From contig JASHVU010000751.1 of assembly GCA_030044455.1 (NCBI GenBank), positions 1 through 11,456 on the forward strand: DNA of 11,456 nt. The letters are read 5' to 3'. Source of the DNA: Acidobacteriaceae bacterium (lineage in GTDB: Bacteria > Acidobacteriota > Terriglobia > Terriglobales > Acidobacteriaceae). A model generated the notes under the pieces. The model was not told the DNA's origin and did not search any database. It worked only from the letters and a program-made list of their open reading frames with translations. How positions within the stretch are numbered: position 1 is the stretch's first letter; each line of letters starts with the position of its first letter. Positions 1-7,610 of this stretch are shown here, piece by piece. The translations under genes and the position numbers were made by a program.

Positions 1-573
1 TACTTGCACCGTTCCAACCTGGGGCAGATAAATGTTGCCCGATCGGTCGACACGCAGGTTCCCGCTGAAACTAATCTGGCCCCAGATGCGGACCCGCAAC
101 TCATCATCCGGGCCAATCACATAATCCGGTGGCACCGGAACCTGGTCGCTGGGGGCGAATGTGGATGGGACCCGCCGAAACAGATCTTCCCCATAGATCT
201 TCAGAAACTGGCCAGTCGTCTCGCCTACAAACTTCTGGAACTCGGTGGGTAATTCGGGCGGGAATTGCTGCTGCTGTTGCAAACCCGCTCGGAGCCTTGC
301 CTGATCACTTGTCGCCGTACCTTCCGGCGGAACCGGTCCCATTCTGCCCGGTGTGGGATTTCCTGTCTCGCCATAAGGATTCGTCTGGGGAATCTGCTCC
401 TGATTCTGCGAGCAATCCATGCCCGCAGCGAGCATTTCATCGGTGCAGCCAGGGGTGGTGTTTTGCTGGGACTGCCCTTCTTGGGTGGCGCCCGAATTCG
501 TGTTTTGGGAGTAGAGGAACGGAACCCCGACAATGGCGAGCAGTGCACAGCAGGGCAAAAGGCGGTTGATCAT
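1..573 (-). CDS. Polysaccharide export protein (Wza-like, PES/SLBB family), N-terminal part
   Basis: Minus-strand reading frame of 191 codons from ATG at 573-571, open through base 1, so the C-terminal part lies outside the window. Residues 1-22 form a signal peptide (Arg4, then a hydrophobic core ending VPFLYS before Gln23). Residues 23 to about 110 are a low-complexity Gln/Pro/Thr-rich linker with a run of five Gln and two Cys. From about residue 147 the sequence becomes a typical polysaccharide-export domain (DYVIGPDDELRVRIWG, then NLRVDRSGNIYLPQVG), the region that starts Wza-type outer-membrane export channels. AGGGG (582-578) lies just upstream of the ATG as ribosome-binding site. Family knowledge: these proteins form the outer-membrane pore for capsule or exopolysaccharide. 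No lipobox is convincing (the Cys8-Cys9 pair sits too close to the N-terminus), so periplasmic or outer-membrane targeting by signal peptidase I is inferred. It is divergent from the rest of the locus. Confidence 0.88.
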   Translation of the reverse strand, partial: MINRLLPCCALLAIVGVPFLYSQNTNSGATQEGQSQQNTTPGCTDEMLAAGMDCSQNQEQIPQTNPYGETGNPTPGRMGPVPPEGTATSDQARLRAGLQQQQQFPPELPTEFQKFVGETTGQFLKIYGEDLFRRVPSTFAPSDQVPVPPDYVIGPDDELRVRIWGQISFSGNLRVDRSGNIYLPQVGTVQV

Positions 574-1459
574 CGTTCCCCTATTTTCAAGGATTGATCC
601 GGGGGATCGCAACTAACATTGCAGCGAATTTCCGGACAATTGAACTGGGAGCAGATCATCGTGAACACTGTGCCAGGACTCGAGCGGCCAGATTCCCCGC
701 GCAATATCGTCCGAGCCCGGCGATGAATGGGTAGCCCTCTTCATCACCATCTCCCGCCGATTTGTGATTGCTACGTGCGAACCGCCTTCTACCCTCCGAG
801 TTGTTATGGAATTTGAGCAAGAGTTACGCGGAAGACAAGTTGTCACCGGGCCCGGCAGCTCCAAGTCTATTGCGGCTCAGTTGAACGGCATTTCTTCGGG
901 GAAAGTCGGCCAGAATTGCAGGCACTGCGAAAGCCGTGGCCATCCAGTACCTCGAAGACCTGACAGCCTGGATCTATGATGCGACTGGCCCGGCAACCTC
1001 GACGTCTCCGTGTACCTTCGACTCTTTCCTTAAGAACATGAGGGATGACAATGCCGCGGCGACGAATGGCCTCCTGAAAATCAAGCCTCAGTCTCGTAGA
1101 TTTGGTGGAACGGGTCGGGATCAAACCGAGAGCCTCTTCCCTACGAGGGAAACTCCAAAATGGAGCATTGTAGACGGTAAAGAAATTACGGGTTCGGTGA
1201 GTCGGCAAAACCGTCCGAGTAGAAGCTAAAAAGCTACCGATTTGTCACCAACTTTCCAACCAAGCGGGCCGTAAGAAGAAGTTGCGCGAGTCAATTCCAA
1301 GGAATAAGATTCCCACTATAGACCACTGTGCGCGAACCGCCCGGATAATCCATAACGGTGCTTTCGGGTCAGCAATTCAGAGACATCGAATTTGATGTTA
1401 ATTCCTCTCCGTGGGGTTGCGATCAGATGAACCGCGAACGAAGGGGCTGCGCCGTCCGG
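574..1459. other. Long divergent intergenic region without a convincing gene
   Basis: This stretch of about 0.9 kb separates the minus-strand export gene from the plus-strand beta-helix lipoprotein. Several short frames cross it on both strands (the longest about 110 codons), but none has a recognisable domain, a good ribosome-binding site or a family-like sequence, and they overlap one another. It must carry the promoters of both flanking genes. Visible structure includes a perfect 10-bp palindrome (CCGGGCCCGG, 846-855), a 7-bp inverted repeat CTCGTAG/CTACGAG (1093-1099 and 1141-1147) and an overlapping ATTCC/GGAAT repeat cluster (1294-1313). A decayed gene or small RNA cannot be excluded. 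Confidence 0.5.
1294..1313. repeat. Overlapping ATTCC / GGAAT / ATTCC inverted-repeat cluster
   Basis: Three 5-bp half-sites lie in 20 bases: ATTCC (1294-1298), GGAAT (1301-1305) and ATTCC (1309-1313). They form two overlapping dyads with spacers of 2 and 3 bases. The cluster sits about 150 bp upstream of the chosen start of the lipoprotein gene. A weak TATAGA hexamer follows at 1318-1323. An operator is possible but unproven; mutually exclusive small hairpins in RNA are an alternative reading. Confidence 0.3.
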
Positions 1460-3073
1460 ATGGATCGTCGCCGCTTCGTCCATACAGCAGGCGTACTGGC
1501 GGCCGGATCAGTACTCGGATACTCCTTGACGGGTTGCAATGCCGAGTTGAACTATCTCCTCCCGAGCCTGGGGCCGGCCCCGCCGCCCACGCCTGTGCCT
1601 GGCATGACCTACATTTGGGCGTCTCAGATTGGCTGTGCCCTGGATTGCAATCTGGAGAACGGATTGAACAAGTTTTCCGGCGGCGCGGCCACCGACGATG
1701 GTCCGCGCATTAATGCCGCGATGGCGGGAGCGACTGCGGCCAATCCGATCACGCTGATTATTGACGGAAGTGCGCTGATCAGCGGATTGTTCTTGCCGGC
1801 CGGTGGATATTGGTCCATCGCCGGACTGGGCAGTGGCACCGGATTCTACACCATGTCGGGCTCCAACTGCGACGCCATCAAGAACGCATCGCCCAATTCG
1901 ACTGTGCCATTCGACCCGGGTCCCCCGGCTCCGGCGACGAGAGGGAGCAATGTCTCGCTCAGTAACTTCACGCTGAATGGAAATCAAAACCGGGTTTCAA
2001 CGACTGGAATGCGGGAGGGAACGGCGACGACCTGGTATTGCGGTATCAACCTGATCAGTTTGAATAACATCTCCATCGAGAATCTGGTAGTGGTAAATGT
2101 GCCGACGTATCATGTCCGTCTCTCTGACGTCGGCAATGTTACGGTTTCGGGATGTATCCTGCAAAGCGTCGGACCGCTAACGGATGGTCTGCATTTTGAT
2201 GGTCCGGCAAATGATATTGCGATATCGAATTGTAAGTTCGCGACCGGCGACGATTCGATTGCGCTGAATTGCCCGGAAGGATATTCCGGGAACATTGAGC
2301 GGGTCACCGTTTCGAACTGCACATTCAATAGCTGGTCTCTGATGCGCCTTTATACGCACTACGGCCAATCAAACAAATACACCATCGACACAGTAAGCGT
2401 GAGCAATTGCAATGGCACACTGTCGGAATACGGCTTTCCAATCGGCTTATCCAGCGGGTCCCTTCCGAACTCTGTCACTTCATTAACAATCTCAGATTGC
2501 GACCTGACCACTTCCGCCGTTCTCGCGATGGCTGAAAACTTTGGGAACATCGTGCTGCAAAACGTTAACTTTACCCCCTCCCAGAAGACGGTGGCCTGGG
2601 TTCAGCCGCAGTCGAACCGTGTCTGTGCTTTCATGCGGCCATCGCCTTATTACCCTGGCGTGACCGTAGTTGGATCGAGTCTTTCATTTCAGAACTGCTC
2701 CATTGTTCGAAAAAGCAACATGAAGGCCGCCGCCGTGATTCTCCAGGCCGGTTCGGAGATCAACAGTGTGGAGTTCGATGGATTTGGCGCGCAGGATAAC
2801 TACTCCCCCATCGAGGAATTAATCGATATAGAAGAGGGAGCAATTGGTTTGTTGGAGATCAATTCATTGAACAGCACCAACATTGAGTCCCTAGTACAAC
2901 CCGGGGGATTTACGAACATCTCTTCGGTTACTGGCACAGGGACCGGAGTGCTGGCTACGGGCTGGGAGTTTCCTGACGCGGTCATGGCGAACGGCGTTCC
3001 ATATATTTCGGCGACCACCGGACAGCCCTCGATCAAGATAAACGGCGTGGTTGAGCCCTACGATCCCTCTTGA
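1460..3073 (+). CDS. Tat-exported lipoprotein with right-handed beta-helix (pectate lyase / GH28-like)
   Basis: Protein of 537 residues from ATG 1460. The N-terminus has a Tat-type signal (DRRRFVHTAG, residues 2-11) and a lipobox LTGC with Cys26, so a folded protein is probably exported and lipid-anchored. A short Pro-rich linker follows, then a pectate-lyase-3-like entry (TDDGPRINAAMA) and many beta-helix rungs of the type 'v.vsnc.f'. Residues 241-248 (TDGLHFDG) and 263-267 (GDDSI) resemble the NTD and DD motifs of GH28 polygalacturonases, 22 residues apart as in that family. The GH28 catalytic His region is not evident, and the RIK motif appears as Arg296-Leu-Tyr. It may cleave, lyse or bind an acidic polysaccharide, perhaps the one made by this locus; the substrate is unknown. 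The frame extends upstream to GTG 1358, with another ATG at 1427. I chose 1460 because it puts the Tat motif at the N-terminus; the nearest purine-rich site (GAAGGGG, 1439-1445) is rather distant. Confidence 0.82.
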   Translation: MDRRRFVHTAGVLAAGSVLGYSLTGCNAELNYLLPSLGPAPPPTPVPGMTYIWASQIGCALDCNLENGLNKFSGGAATDDGPRINAAMAGATAANPITLIIDGSALISGLFLPAGGYWSIAGLGSGTGFYTMSGSNCDAIKNASPNSTVPFDPGPPAPATRGSNVSLSNFTLNGNQNRVSTTGMREGTATTWYCGINLISLNNISIENLVVVNVPTYHVRLSDVGNVTVSGCILQSVGPLTDGLHFDGPANDIAISNCKFATGDDSIALNCPEGYSGNIERVTVSNCTFNSWSLMRLYTHYGQSNKYTIDTVSVSNCNGTLSEYGFPIGLSSGSLPNSVTSLTISDCDLTTSAVLAMAENFGNIVLQNVNFTPSQKTVAWVQPQSNRVCAFMRPSPYYPGVTVVGSSLSFQNCSIVRKSNMKAAAVILQAGSEINSVEFDGFGAQDNYSPIEELIDIEEGAIGLLEINSLNSTNIESLVQPGGFTNISSVTGTGTGVLATGWEFPDAVMANGVPYISATTGQPSIKINGVVEPYDPS

Positions 3074-3259
3074 AGTGGGATGCCTGGCCACGAGAATTGA
3101 CCAGCGAATGACGCTGGCAGATTTCTGTTCACTCAAGCCAAGAGCGCATTCTGCCGCTATTGCGTTTGACTCCCTGGTATTTTTTTCGGCGACGGTGGGT
3201 CGGCTCCTGCAGTACCCGCTTCGGGGCCTCGAGAGCATTTCCATCCATTAAGGCCAACT

Positions 3260-3285
3260 GGGTTGTCAAGTTGCCTAAGCAACCC
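3260..3285. repeat. Nested inverted repeats able to form alternative hairpins
   Basis: GGGTTG (3260-3265) is complementary to CAACCC (3280-3285). Inside it, GTTGC (3270-3274) pairs with GCAAC (3279-3283) around a CTAA loop. The two stems share the right arm, so they are mutually exclusive. The site lies about 230 bp before rfbF. There is no T-run after it, so it is not a standard terminator; a regulatory role is only a possibility. Confidence 0.3.
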
Positions 3286-3459
3286 TCTGCATTGGAGGCT
3301 TCAACCATTTCGTTCCCTCCCTATTGCTCCGATTGCTTCCGGGTGGGGCGAAGTGGTCCACGGGTGGGAATCACACTCACTCTGTATCAACACCTTTCAC
3401 GGCGCACGCGACAGGTAGGTTAGCAAGGTGTCATAAGCGTAATTCAGGCGTGCGTCAAG

Positions 3460-3491
3460 TTGCATCGCGAGCGAGCAGAGTAAATTACAAT
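3460..3491 (+). promoter_or_regulatory. Possible promoter for the rfbFGH operon
   Basis: TTGCAT (3460-3465) resembles a -35 box. TAAATT (3481-3486) and the overlapping TACAAT (3486-3491) resemble -10 boxes. The spacing is 15 or 20 bp, neither ideal. Position is the main argument: the elements end about 20 bp before the rfbF ATG, which would give a very short leader. Weak call. Confidence 0.2.
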
Positions 3492-3512
3492 CGGAGGTAA
3501 ACGGAAGGGATC

Positions 3513-4289
3513 ATGAAAGCGATTATTCTGGCGGGTGGATTGGGCAGCCGGTTGAGCGAAGAAACGACGCTGCGGCCCAAACCCATGGTGGAGATCGGCG
3601 GCAAGCCGATTCTCTGGCACATCATGAAAATCTATTCGCATTACGGCATTAACGATTTCATCATCTGCCTGGGTTACAAGGGACACACCATCAAGGAGTA
3701 TTTTGCGAATTATTATCTCTACTCCGCAGACGTCACCATCAATCTAGCCAAAAATACGTCGGAATATCATCGCAGCGGCTCTGAGCCCTGGCGGGTCACA
3801 CTGGTGGATACGGGAGCGGCCACCATGACCGGCGGACGGCTACGCCGAGTGCTGCCGTATGTGCAAGACGATGAGGCTTTCTGTTTCACATACGGCGATG
3901 GATTGGCGGACGTGAACATCGACACCTTGATCGCCTTTCACAGGCGGCACGGCAAGCTGGTTACATTGACGGCAGCCCAGCCCAGCGGGCGTTTTGGTTC
4001 GCTGAGCATCGGCGAGGATGGCGTCCTGCATTCCTTTGCCGAGAAGCCGCGGGGCGATGGGCGATGGGTGAACGGCGGTTTTTTCGTTCTTTCGCCGAAT
4101 GTGGGGGCGTACCTGAAAGACGATACGACGGTCTGGGAGCGGGAGCCATTGGAGGCGCTGTCTCGCGAGGGGCACGTTTCGGCCTTCAAACATGAGGGTT
4201 TCTGGCATCCCATGGATACGATGTTTGATAAATCCGAGCTGGAAAACCACTGGGCCACCGGCCATGCGCCGTGGAAGGTTTGGGAATGA
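3513..4289 (+). CDS. rfbF: Glucose-1-phosphate cytidylyltransferase
   Basis: Also named ddhA. It joins CTP and alpha-D-glucose 1-phosphate to give CDP-D-glucose and pyrophosphate, the first committed step to CDP-dideoxyhexoses, in the cytoplasm. The 258 residues match the usual family length (about 257). The N-terminus carries the nucleotidyltransferase signature MKAIILAGGLGSRLSEET followed by LRPKPM, with the activating Lys23 and glycine loop (residues 8-11). Later come YGDGLADV (metal/nucleotide-binding Asp), a FGSLSI segment, VNGGFFV and the C-terminal FWHPMDTM typical of the RfbF subgroup. The start is supported by GGAAGG (3503-3508), with a second purine block GGAGGT further up (3493-3498). 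Its stop overlaps the rfbG start as ATGA, indicating translational coupling. First gene of the operon. Confidence 0.96.
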   Translation: MKAIILAGGLGSRLSEETTLRPKPMVEIGGKPILWHIMKIYSHYGINDFIICLGYKGHTIKEYFANYYLYSADVTINLAKNTSEYHRSGSEPWRVTLVDTGAATMTGGRLRRVLPYVQDDEAFCFTYGDGLADVNIDTLIAFHRRHGKLVTLTAAQPSGRFGSLSIGEDGVLHSFAEKPRGDGRWVNGGFFVLSPNVGAYLKDDTTVWEREPLEALSREGHVSAFKHEGFWHPMDTMFDKSELENHWATGHAPWKVWE

Positions 4290-5395
4290 ACTGGGCGGGC
4301 AGGCGAGTTCTGCTGACCGGGCACACCGGCTTCAAGGGCAGTTGGCTGGCGCTGTGGCTGCAAGGGCTGGGCGCGGAGTTGTGCGGGCTGGCGCTGGAGC
4401 CGCCAACCGCGGTCAATCTATTTGAAGATGCGCGCGTGGGTCAGAGCATGCGCTCGGTGATTGGCGACATTCGCGATGCGGAGCTGGTGCGGCGGGTCTT
4501 CCTCGAACATCGGCCGGAGGTGGTCTTTCACCTTGCCGCGCAGCCGCTGGTGCGAGCCTCCTACGCCGATCCGCTGGGGACCTACGCGACCAACGTGATG
4601 GGCACGGCGCACGTGCTGGACGCGGCTCGGGCGGTGGATACGCTACGCGCGGTGGTGGTCGTCACCACCGACAAGTGCTACGAGAATCGCGAGTGGCCTT
4701 GGCCCTATCGCGAATCGGACCGGCTGGGGGGATTTGATCCATACAGTAACAGCAAGGCTTGCGCGGAGCTGGTAGTTTCCGCATATCGCAACTCGTTTTT
4801 CCACCCCCGCGAGTATGCGCGACACGGCGTCGCGATTGCTTCGGCGCGCGCCGGCAACGTGATCGGCGGCGGCGACTGGGCTGAAGACAGGCTCGTTCCA
4901 GACGCGATTCGGGCTTTTCAGAAGCGACAGGCGGTACGCATCCGCAACCCCAGGGCGATTCGCCCCTGGCAGCATGTGCTTGAGCCGCTGCAGGGCTACC
5001 TGGACGTGGCGGCGCTGCTCCTGGACAAGGGAGTCATCGGAGCCGAGGCGTGGAACTTCGGGCCGCATCCCAGGGACGCAAGAACGGTAGAATGGGTAGT
5101 AAACGAGCTGGCACGGCTGTGGGGCGGGGACGCGGGCTGGGAACAGACGCCGAGTCAGCATCTGCCCGAGGCGCAGACCTTGAAGCTGGACATTTCCAAA
5201 GCCGCGGCGCAACTGGGCTGGCAGCCACGGCTTCAATTGGCCGAAGCGCTGGCCATTACCGTGGCTTGGTATGGCGAGCGCTGGCAGCAGGAGCACGACG
5301 GCAGCGTTAACATGCGCCCCTTCACCGAGGCGCAGATCCGCGACTACCAGCGACGCGCGTCCCCACCCAACGGAGAGACGATTGAGCATCGATAA
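4286..5395 (+). CDS. rfbG: CDP-glucose 4,6-dehydratase
   Basis: Also named ddhB. This NAD-dependent extended SDR converts CDP-D-glucose to CDP-4-keto-6-deoxy-D-glucose. It has 369 residues, close to the family length. Rossmann motif GHTGFKG spans residues 12-18; [11 protein letters not shown] starts at 127 and contains the active-site Thr-Asp-Lys region; YSNSK gives Tyr153 and Lys157; further family marks are [18 protein letters not shown] and [14 protein letters not shown]. The ATG at 4286 is preferred over an in-frame GTG at 4271 because it forms an ATGA overlap with the rfbF stop, has GGAAGG (4273-4278) 7 bases upstream, and gives the usual N-terminus ([14 protein letters not shown]). Base composition is visibly more GC-rich than in the downstream genes (40 and 41 G/C in two 60-base lines counted, 4381-4440 and 4501-4560). 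Confidence 0.96.
   Translation: MNWAGRRVLLTGHTGFKGSWLALWLQGLGAELCGLALEPPTAVNLFEDARVGQSMRSVIGDIRDAELVRRVFLEHRPEVVFHLAAQPLVRASYADPLGTYATNVMGTAHVLDAARAVDTLRAVVVVTTDKCYENREWPWPYRESDRLGGFDPYSNSKACAELVVSAYRNSFFHPREYARHGVAIASARAGNVIGGGDWAEDRLVPDAIRAFQKRQAVRIRNPRAIRPWQHVLEPLQGYLDVAALLLDKGVIGAEAWNFGPHPRDARTVEWVVNELARLWGGDAGWEQTPSQHLPEAQTLKLDISKAAAQLGWQPRLQLAEALAITVAWYGERWQQEHDGSVNMRPFTEAQIRDYQRRASPPNGETIEHR
5372..5377 (+). promoter_or_regulatory. Ribosome-binding site that sets the rfbH TTG start
   Basis: GGAGAG lies inside the end of rfbG, 4 bases before TTG 5382. It decides between the TTG start and a longer in-frame ATG at 5271, which would add 37 residues of antisense-like, Ser/Arg-rich sequence with no family match. 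Confidence 0.7.
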
Positions 5396-6695
5396 AAAGA
5401 CCGCGCTTCGCGAACAGATCAAAAAGCTGACCACGGAGTATTACCAGGAAGCCTTTCCAGTGCGGGAGTTTGTGTCCGGCCAGTCGCCGACGCCGGTTTC
5501 CGGGCGCGTCTTCGACGAAGCAGACCTGTTTGCGATTGTCGATTCCGGGCTGGATTTCTGGCTGACGGCAGGACGCTTTGCCGAGCAGTTCGAGGCCAAA
5601 TTTGCTAAGTTCGTCGGCGTAAGGGATGCACGACTCGTCAACTCCGGTTCCTCGGCCAATCTTGTCGCGGTTTCCTTGCTGACCTCGCCCACCTTGGGCG
5701 CTCGCCAACTGAAGCCCGGCGATGAGGTGATCACCGTGGCGGCGGGTTTTCCAACGACGGTCAATCCCGTCATTCAGAACCGGTTAGTCCCGGTGTTCGT
5801 GGACGTGAAGCTGGGCACTTATAACATCGATCCAAGCCAACTGGAAGCGGCACTGAGCCCGCGCACGAAGGCGATCATCCTGGCGCACACTCTGGGCAAT
5901 CCCTTCGCCGTGACCGCGGTGGCAGAGTTCGCCAAGACACACAACCTGTGGCTCATCGAAGACTGCTGCGACGCGCTCGGTTCAACCTGGAATGGCCGCG
6001 TTGTTGGCACCTTCGGTGACCTGGCCACCTTTAGTTTTTATCCCGCGCACCATATCACCATGGGTGAGGGTGGATGCGTGGCCACCAACAAGCCGCAATT
6101 GACCAAGCTGATCGAGTCCTTCCGCGACTGGGGCCGTGATTGCTGGTGCCAGCCCGGCAAGGACAATACCTGCGGCAAGCGTTTTGACTGGCAACTGGGT
6201 ACGTTGCCACACGGCTACGACCACAAGTACACTTACTCGCACATCGGCTATAACCTCAAGGTCAGCGACATGCAGGCCGCTGTGGGGCTCTCGCAACTGG
6301 CCAAACTGCCGGGATTCATCGCTCGGCGCAAGGAAAACTTCGCTTATCTGAAGGCCGGACTGCTGCCATTGAGCGAGTTTCTAATTCTGCCGGAGCACGA
6401 ACACGAGGCAGATCCGTCGTGGTTTGGATTCCCGATTGGAGTGCGGCCAACGGCACCCTTCGAGCGCGACCAGTTGACTCGCGCGCTGGGCGATGCGCTC
6501 ATCGGGACGCGTCTTCTGTTCGGCGGTAACTTGATGCGCCAGCCAGCCTATGCGGGCTGCGAGTTGCGCGCAGTGGGTGAGTTGTCCAATACGGATTTTG
6601 TTATGAACAGAGTTTTCTGGGTGGGTGTCTATCCGGGGCTGACCCAGCCAATGCTTGACCATGTTTTGCAAACTATAGTTCATTTTTTCACTTAA
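5382..6695 (+). CDS. rfbH: CDP-4-keto-6-deoxy-D-glucose 3-dehydrase (E1, pyridoxamine phosphate and [2Fe-2S])
   Basis: Also named ddhC. With its reductase partner (E3/ddhD) this enzyme removes the C3 hydroxyl of CDP-4-keto-6-deoxyglucose, giving the CDP-3,6-dideoxy-4-keto sugar. From TTG 5382 the product is 437 residues, the expected E1 length, beginning [15 protein letters not shown]. It has the aminotransferase-like DegT fold, with GSSANL (substrate/PLP loop), EDCCDALGS and [14 protein letters not shown]. The normal PLP lysine is replaced by His223, the hallmark of this enzyme. Cys196, Cys254, Cys256 and Cys264 follow the C-x57-C-x1-C-x7-C pattern of its iron-sulfur cluster exactly, so the site looks intact. 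The start overlaps the end of rfbG by 14 bases. A 114-bp gap follows before the next gene. The reductase partner is not present in the window. Confidence 0.95.
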   Translation: MSIDKKTALREQIKKLTTEYYQEAFPVREFVSGQSPTPVSGRVFDEADLFAIVDSGLDFWLTAGRFAEQFEAKFAKFVGVRDARLVNSGSSANLVAVSLLTSPTLGARQLKPGDEVITVAAGFPTTVNPVIQNRLVPVFVDVKLGTYNIDPSQLEAALSPRTKAIILAHTLGNPFAVTAVAEFAKTHNLWLIEDCCDALGSTWNGRVVGTFGDLATFSFYPAHHITMGEGGCVATNKPQLTKLIESFRDWGRDCWCQPGKDNTCGKRFDWQLGTLPHGYDHKYTYSHIGYNLKVSDMQAAVGLSQLAKLPGFIARRKENFAYLKAGLLPLSEFLILPEHEHEADPSWFGFPIGVRPTAPFERDQLTRALGDALIGTRLLFGGNLMRQPAYAGCELRAVGELSNTDFVMNRVFWVGVYPGLTQPMLDHVLQTIVHFFT

Positions 6696-6723
6696 AGCAG
6701 GGGCGAGATTCTGGATTCTTTTC

Positions 6724-6750
6724 GGCCGTGCTTGTTTGCAAGACATGGCC
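6724..6750 (+). repeat. Intra-operon stem-loop between rfbH and the aldolase gene
   Basis: GGCCGTGCTTG (6724-6734) pairs with CAAGACATGGCC (6739-6750) around a TTTG loop, with one bulged A and one G-U pair, giving an 11-bp stem. No T-run follows on either strand, so it is not a classical terminator. It sits in the only sizeable gap of the first six genes and might stabilise or process the mRNA or attenuate readthrough. Confidence 0.45.
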
Positions 6751-6809
6751 TCTGAAGTCAGAATGCCCGACTGCTCGAAGATGGCCGCCAGAAAGAGGGA
6801 GAATCATTT

Positions 6810-7610
6810 ATGAATGCATGCGAACGAAAAATGCTCGAATTGCTCAAAGAGGGCAGGGACGAGTACGGGTATGTTGCTGTAAAAGCTGAGTTCGAAGCGG
6901 AAGGGACGCGCGTCGAGGAACTTCTTCGCCTGGTGGAGATTGCTCGCAAGGCCAATCTCAAACTGGGACTCAAAATCGGTGGTTGTGAGGCGATGCGCGA
7001 CCTGATCGAGAGCAAGCAAATAGGCGTGGACTACATCATTGCCCCGATGATCGAGAGCCCCTACGCCCTGTCGAAATTCGCCGAGGCCGTGGAGAAGATA
7101 TATTCCGCCGAAGAGCAGCAGGACACGCAGTTTCTCTTCAATCTTGAAACCATACAGGCTTTTTCCAAACTTGAAGATCTGGTGGCGTTTTCGGCAAAGT
7201 CCAACGAAATTGCGGGCATCGTTTTCGGACGAGTGGACTTCACGTTGTCGACGGGTCGCGGGCGCGATTCGATCAACGACGACGAGATTACCGACTACGT
7301 GTTGAAGACTGCCGAGGCCACCAAGGCAAACGGGCTCGACCTGGTTGTGGGTGGCGGCGTTTCTATGGACTCGCTGCCCGCTCTGCGCATCATGCGAGCC
7401 GTTCATCTGACGCGTTTTGAAACGCGCAAGGTGATGTTCGACGGCGGGGCCGCCGCGACGCCGCAGGTCGAGAAGGGACTACTGAATGCGGTTCACTTTG
7501 AGCTGTTATGGCTGATTAACAAGCGCGATTATTATGGGAATATCCAGAAAGAGGACGCGAAGCGCATTGATATGCTGGAGAAACGCTGGCATGTACTGAA
7601 TCACGAATGA
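6810..7610 (+). CDS. HpcH/HpaI (citrate lyase beta-like) aldolase-family protein
   Basis: Protein of 266 residues with the phosphoenolpyruvate/pyruvate TIM-barrel pattern of HpcH/HpaI aldolases and CitE. APMIES (78-83), FNLET (110-114) and [12 protein letters not shown] (136-147) give a likely divalent-metal site with Glu113 and Asp143. VVGGGVSMD near the C-terminal third is a further barrel strand. By eye, the Arg that binds the pyruvyl carboxylate in HpaI corresponds to Lys55 in KIGGCEA, and no His matches the HpaI catalytic His, so the chemistry may differ from ordinary class II pyruvate aldolases. Known relatives make or break C-C bonds next to pyruvate, oxaloacetate or acetyl units. Here it may supply or process a 2-keto acid for the ThDP enzyme encoded two genes on (inference). 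The ATG is preceded by AGGGAGA (6796-6802). Its stop overlaps the HAD start as ATGA. Confidence 0.85.
   Translation: MNACERKMLELLKEGRDEYGYVAVKAEFEAEGTRVEELLRLVEIARKANLKLGLKIGGCEAMRDLIESKQIGVDYIIAPMIESPYALSKFAEAVEKIYSAEEQQDTQFLFNLETIQAFSKLEDLVAFSAKSNEIAGIVFGRVDFTLSTGRGRDSINDDEITDYVLKTAEATKANGLDLVVGGGVSMDSLPALRIMRAVHLTRFETRKVMFDGGAAATPQVEKGLLNAVHFELLWLINKRDYYGNIQKEDAKRIDMLEKRWHVLNHE

Larger units (their letters stand above)
3074..3512. other. Intergenic region upstream of the CDP-sugar operon
   Basis: About 440 bp between the beta-helix lipoprotein and rfbF. The short frames here, on either strand, show no family features. It presumably contains the end of the upstream transcript and the promoter of the operon. 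A run of seven T follows 'ggta' near 3180, but no strong stem sits directly before it, so I do not call a terminator. Two alternative hairpins occur around 3260-3285 (separate entry). Confidence 0.5.

Noticed and set aside
129..597. Plus-strand frames of 110-146 codons near the left edge
   Set aside because: They are antisense to the export protein, whose signal peptide and PES-domain sequence are convincing.
936..1229. 97-codon plus-strand frame, and the overlapping 113-codon minus-strand frame, in the long intergenic region
   Set aside because: Neither shows a domain, hydrophobic pattern or good ribosome-binding site; nothing favours one strand over the other.
3160..3190. T-run near 3180 as terminator of the beta-helix gene
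   Set aside because: No stable stem sits directly upstream; the CGCA/TGCG pairing is short and about 14 bases away from the T-run.
5271..5381. Upstream ATG extension of RfbH by 37 residues
   Set aside because: The added residues overlap rfbG in another frame and look like shadow sequence; TTG 5382 gives the exact family length and has GGAGAG before it.
4643..5434. 263-codon open frame on the minus strand across rfbG
   Set aside because: It is antisense to a clearly coding GC-rich gene, has no family-like motifs, and its length follows from the codon bias of rfbG.
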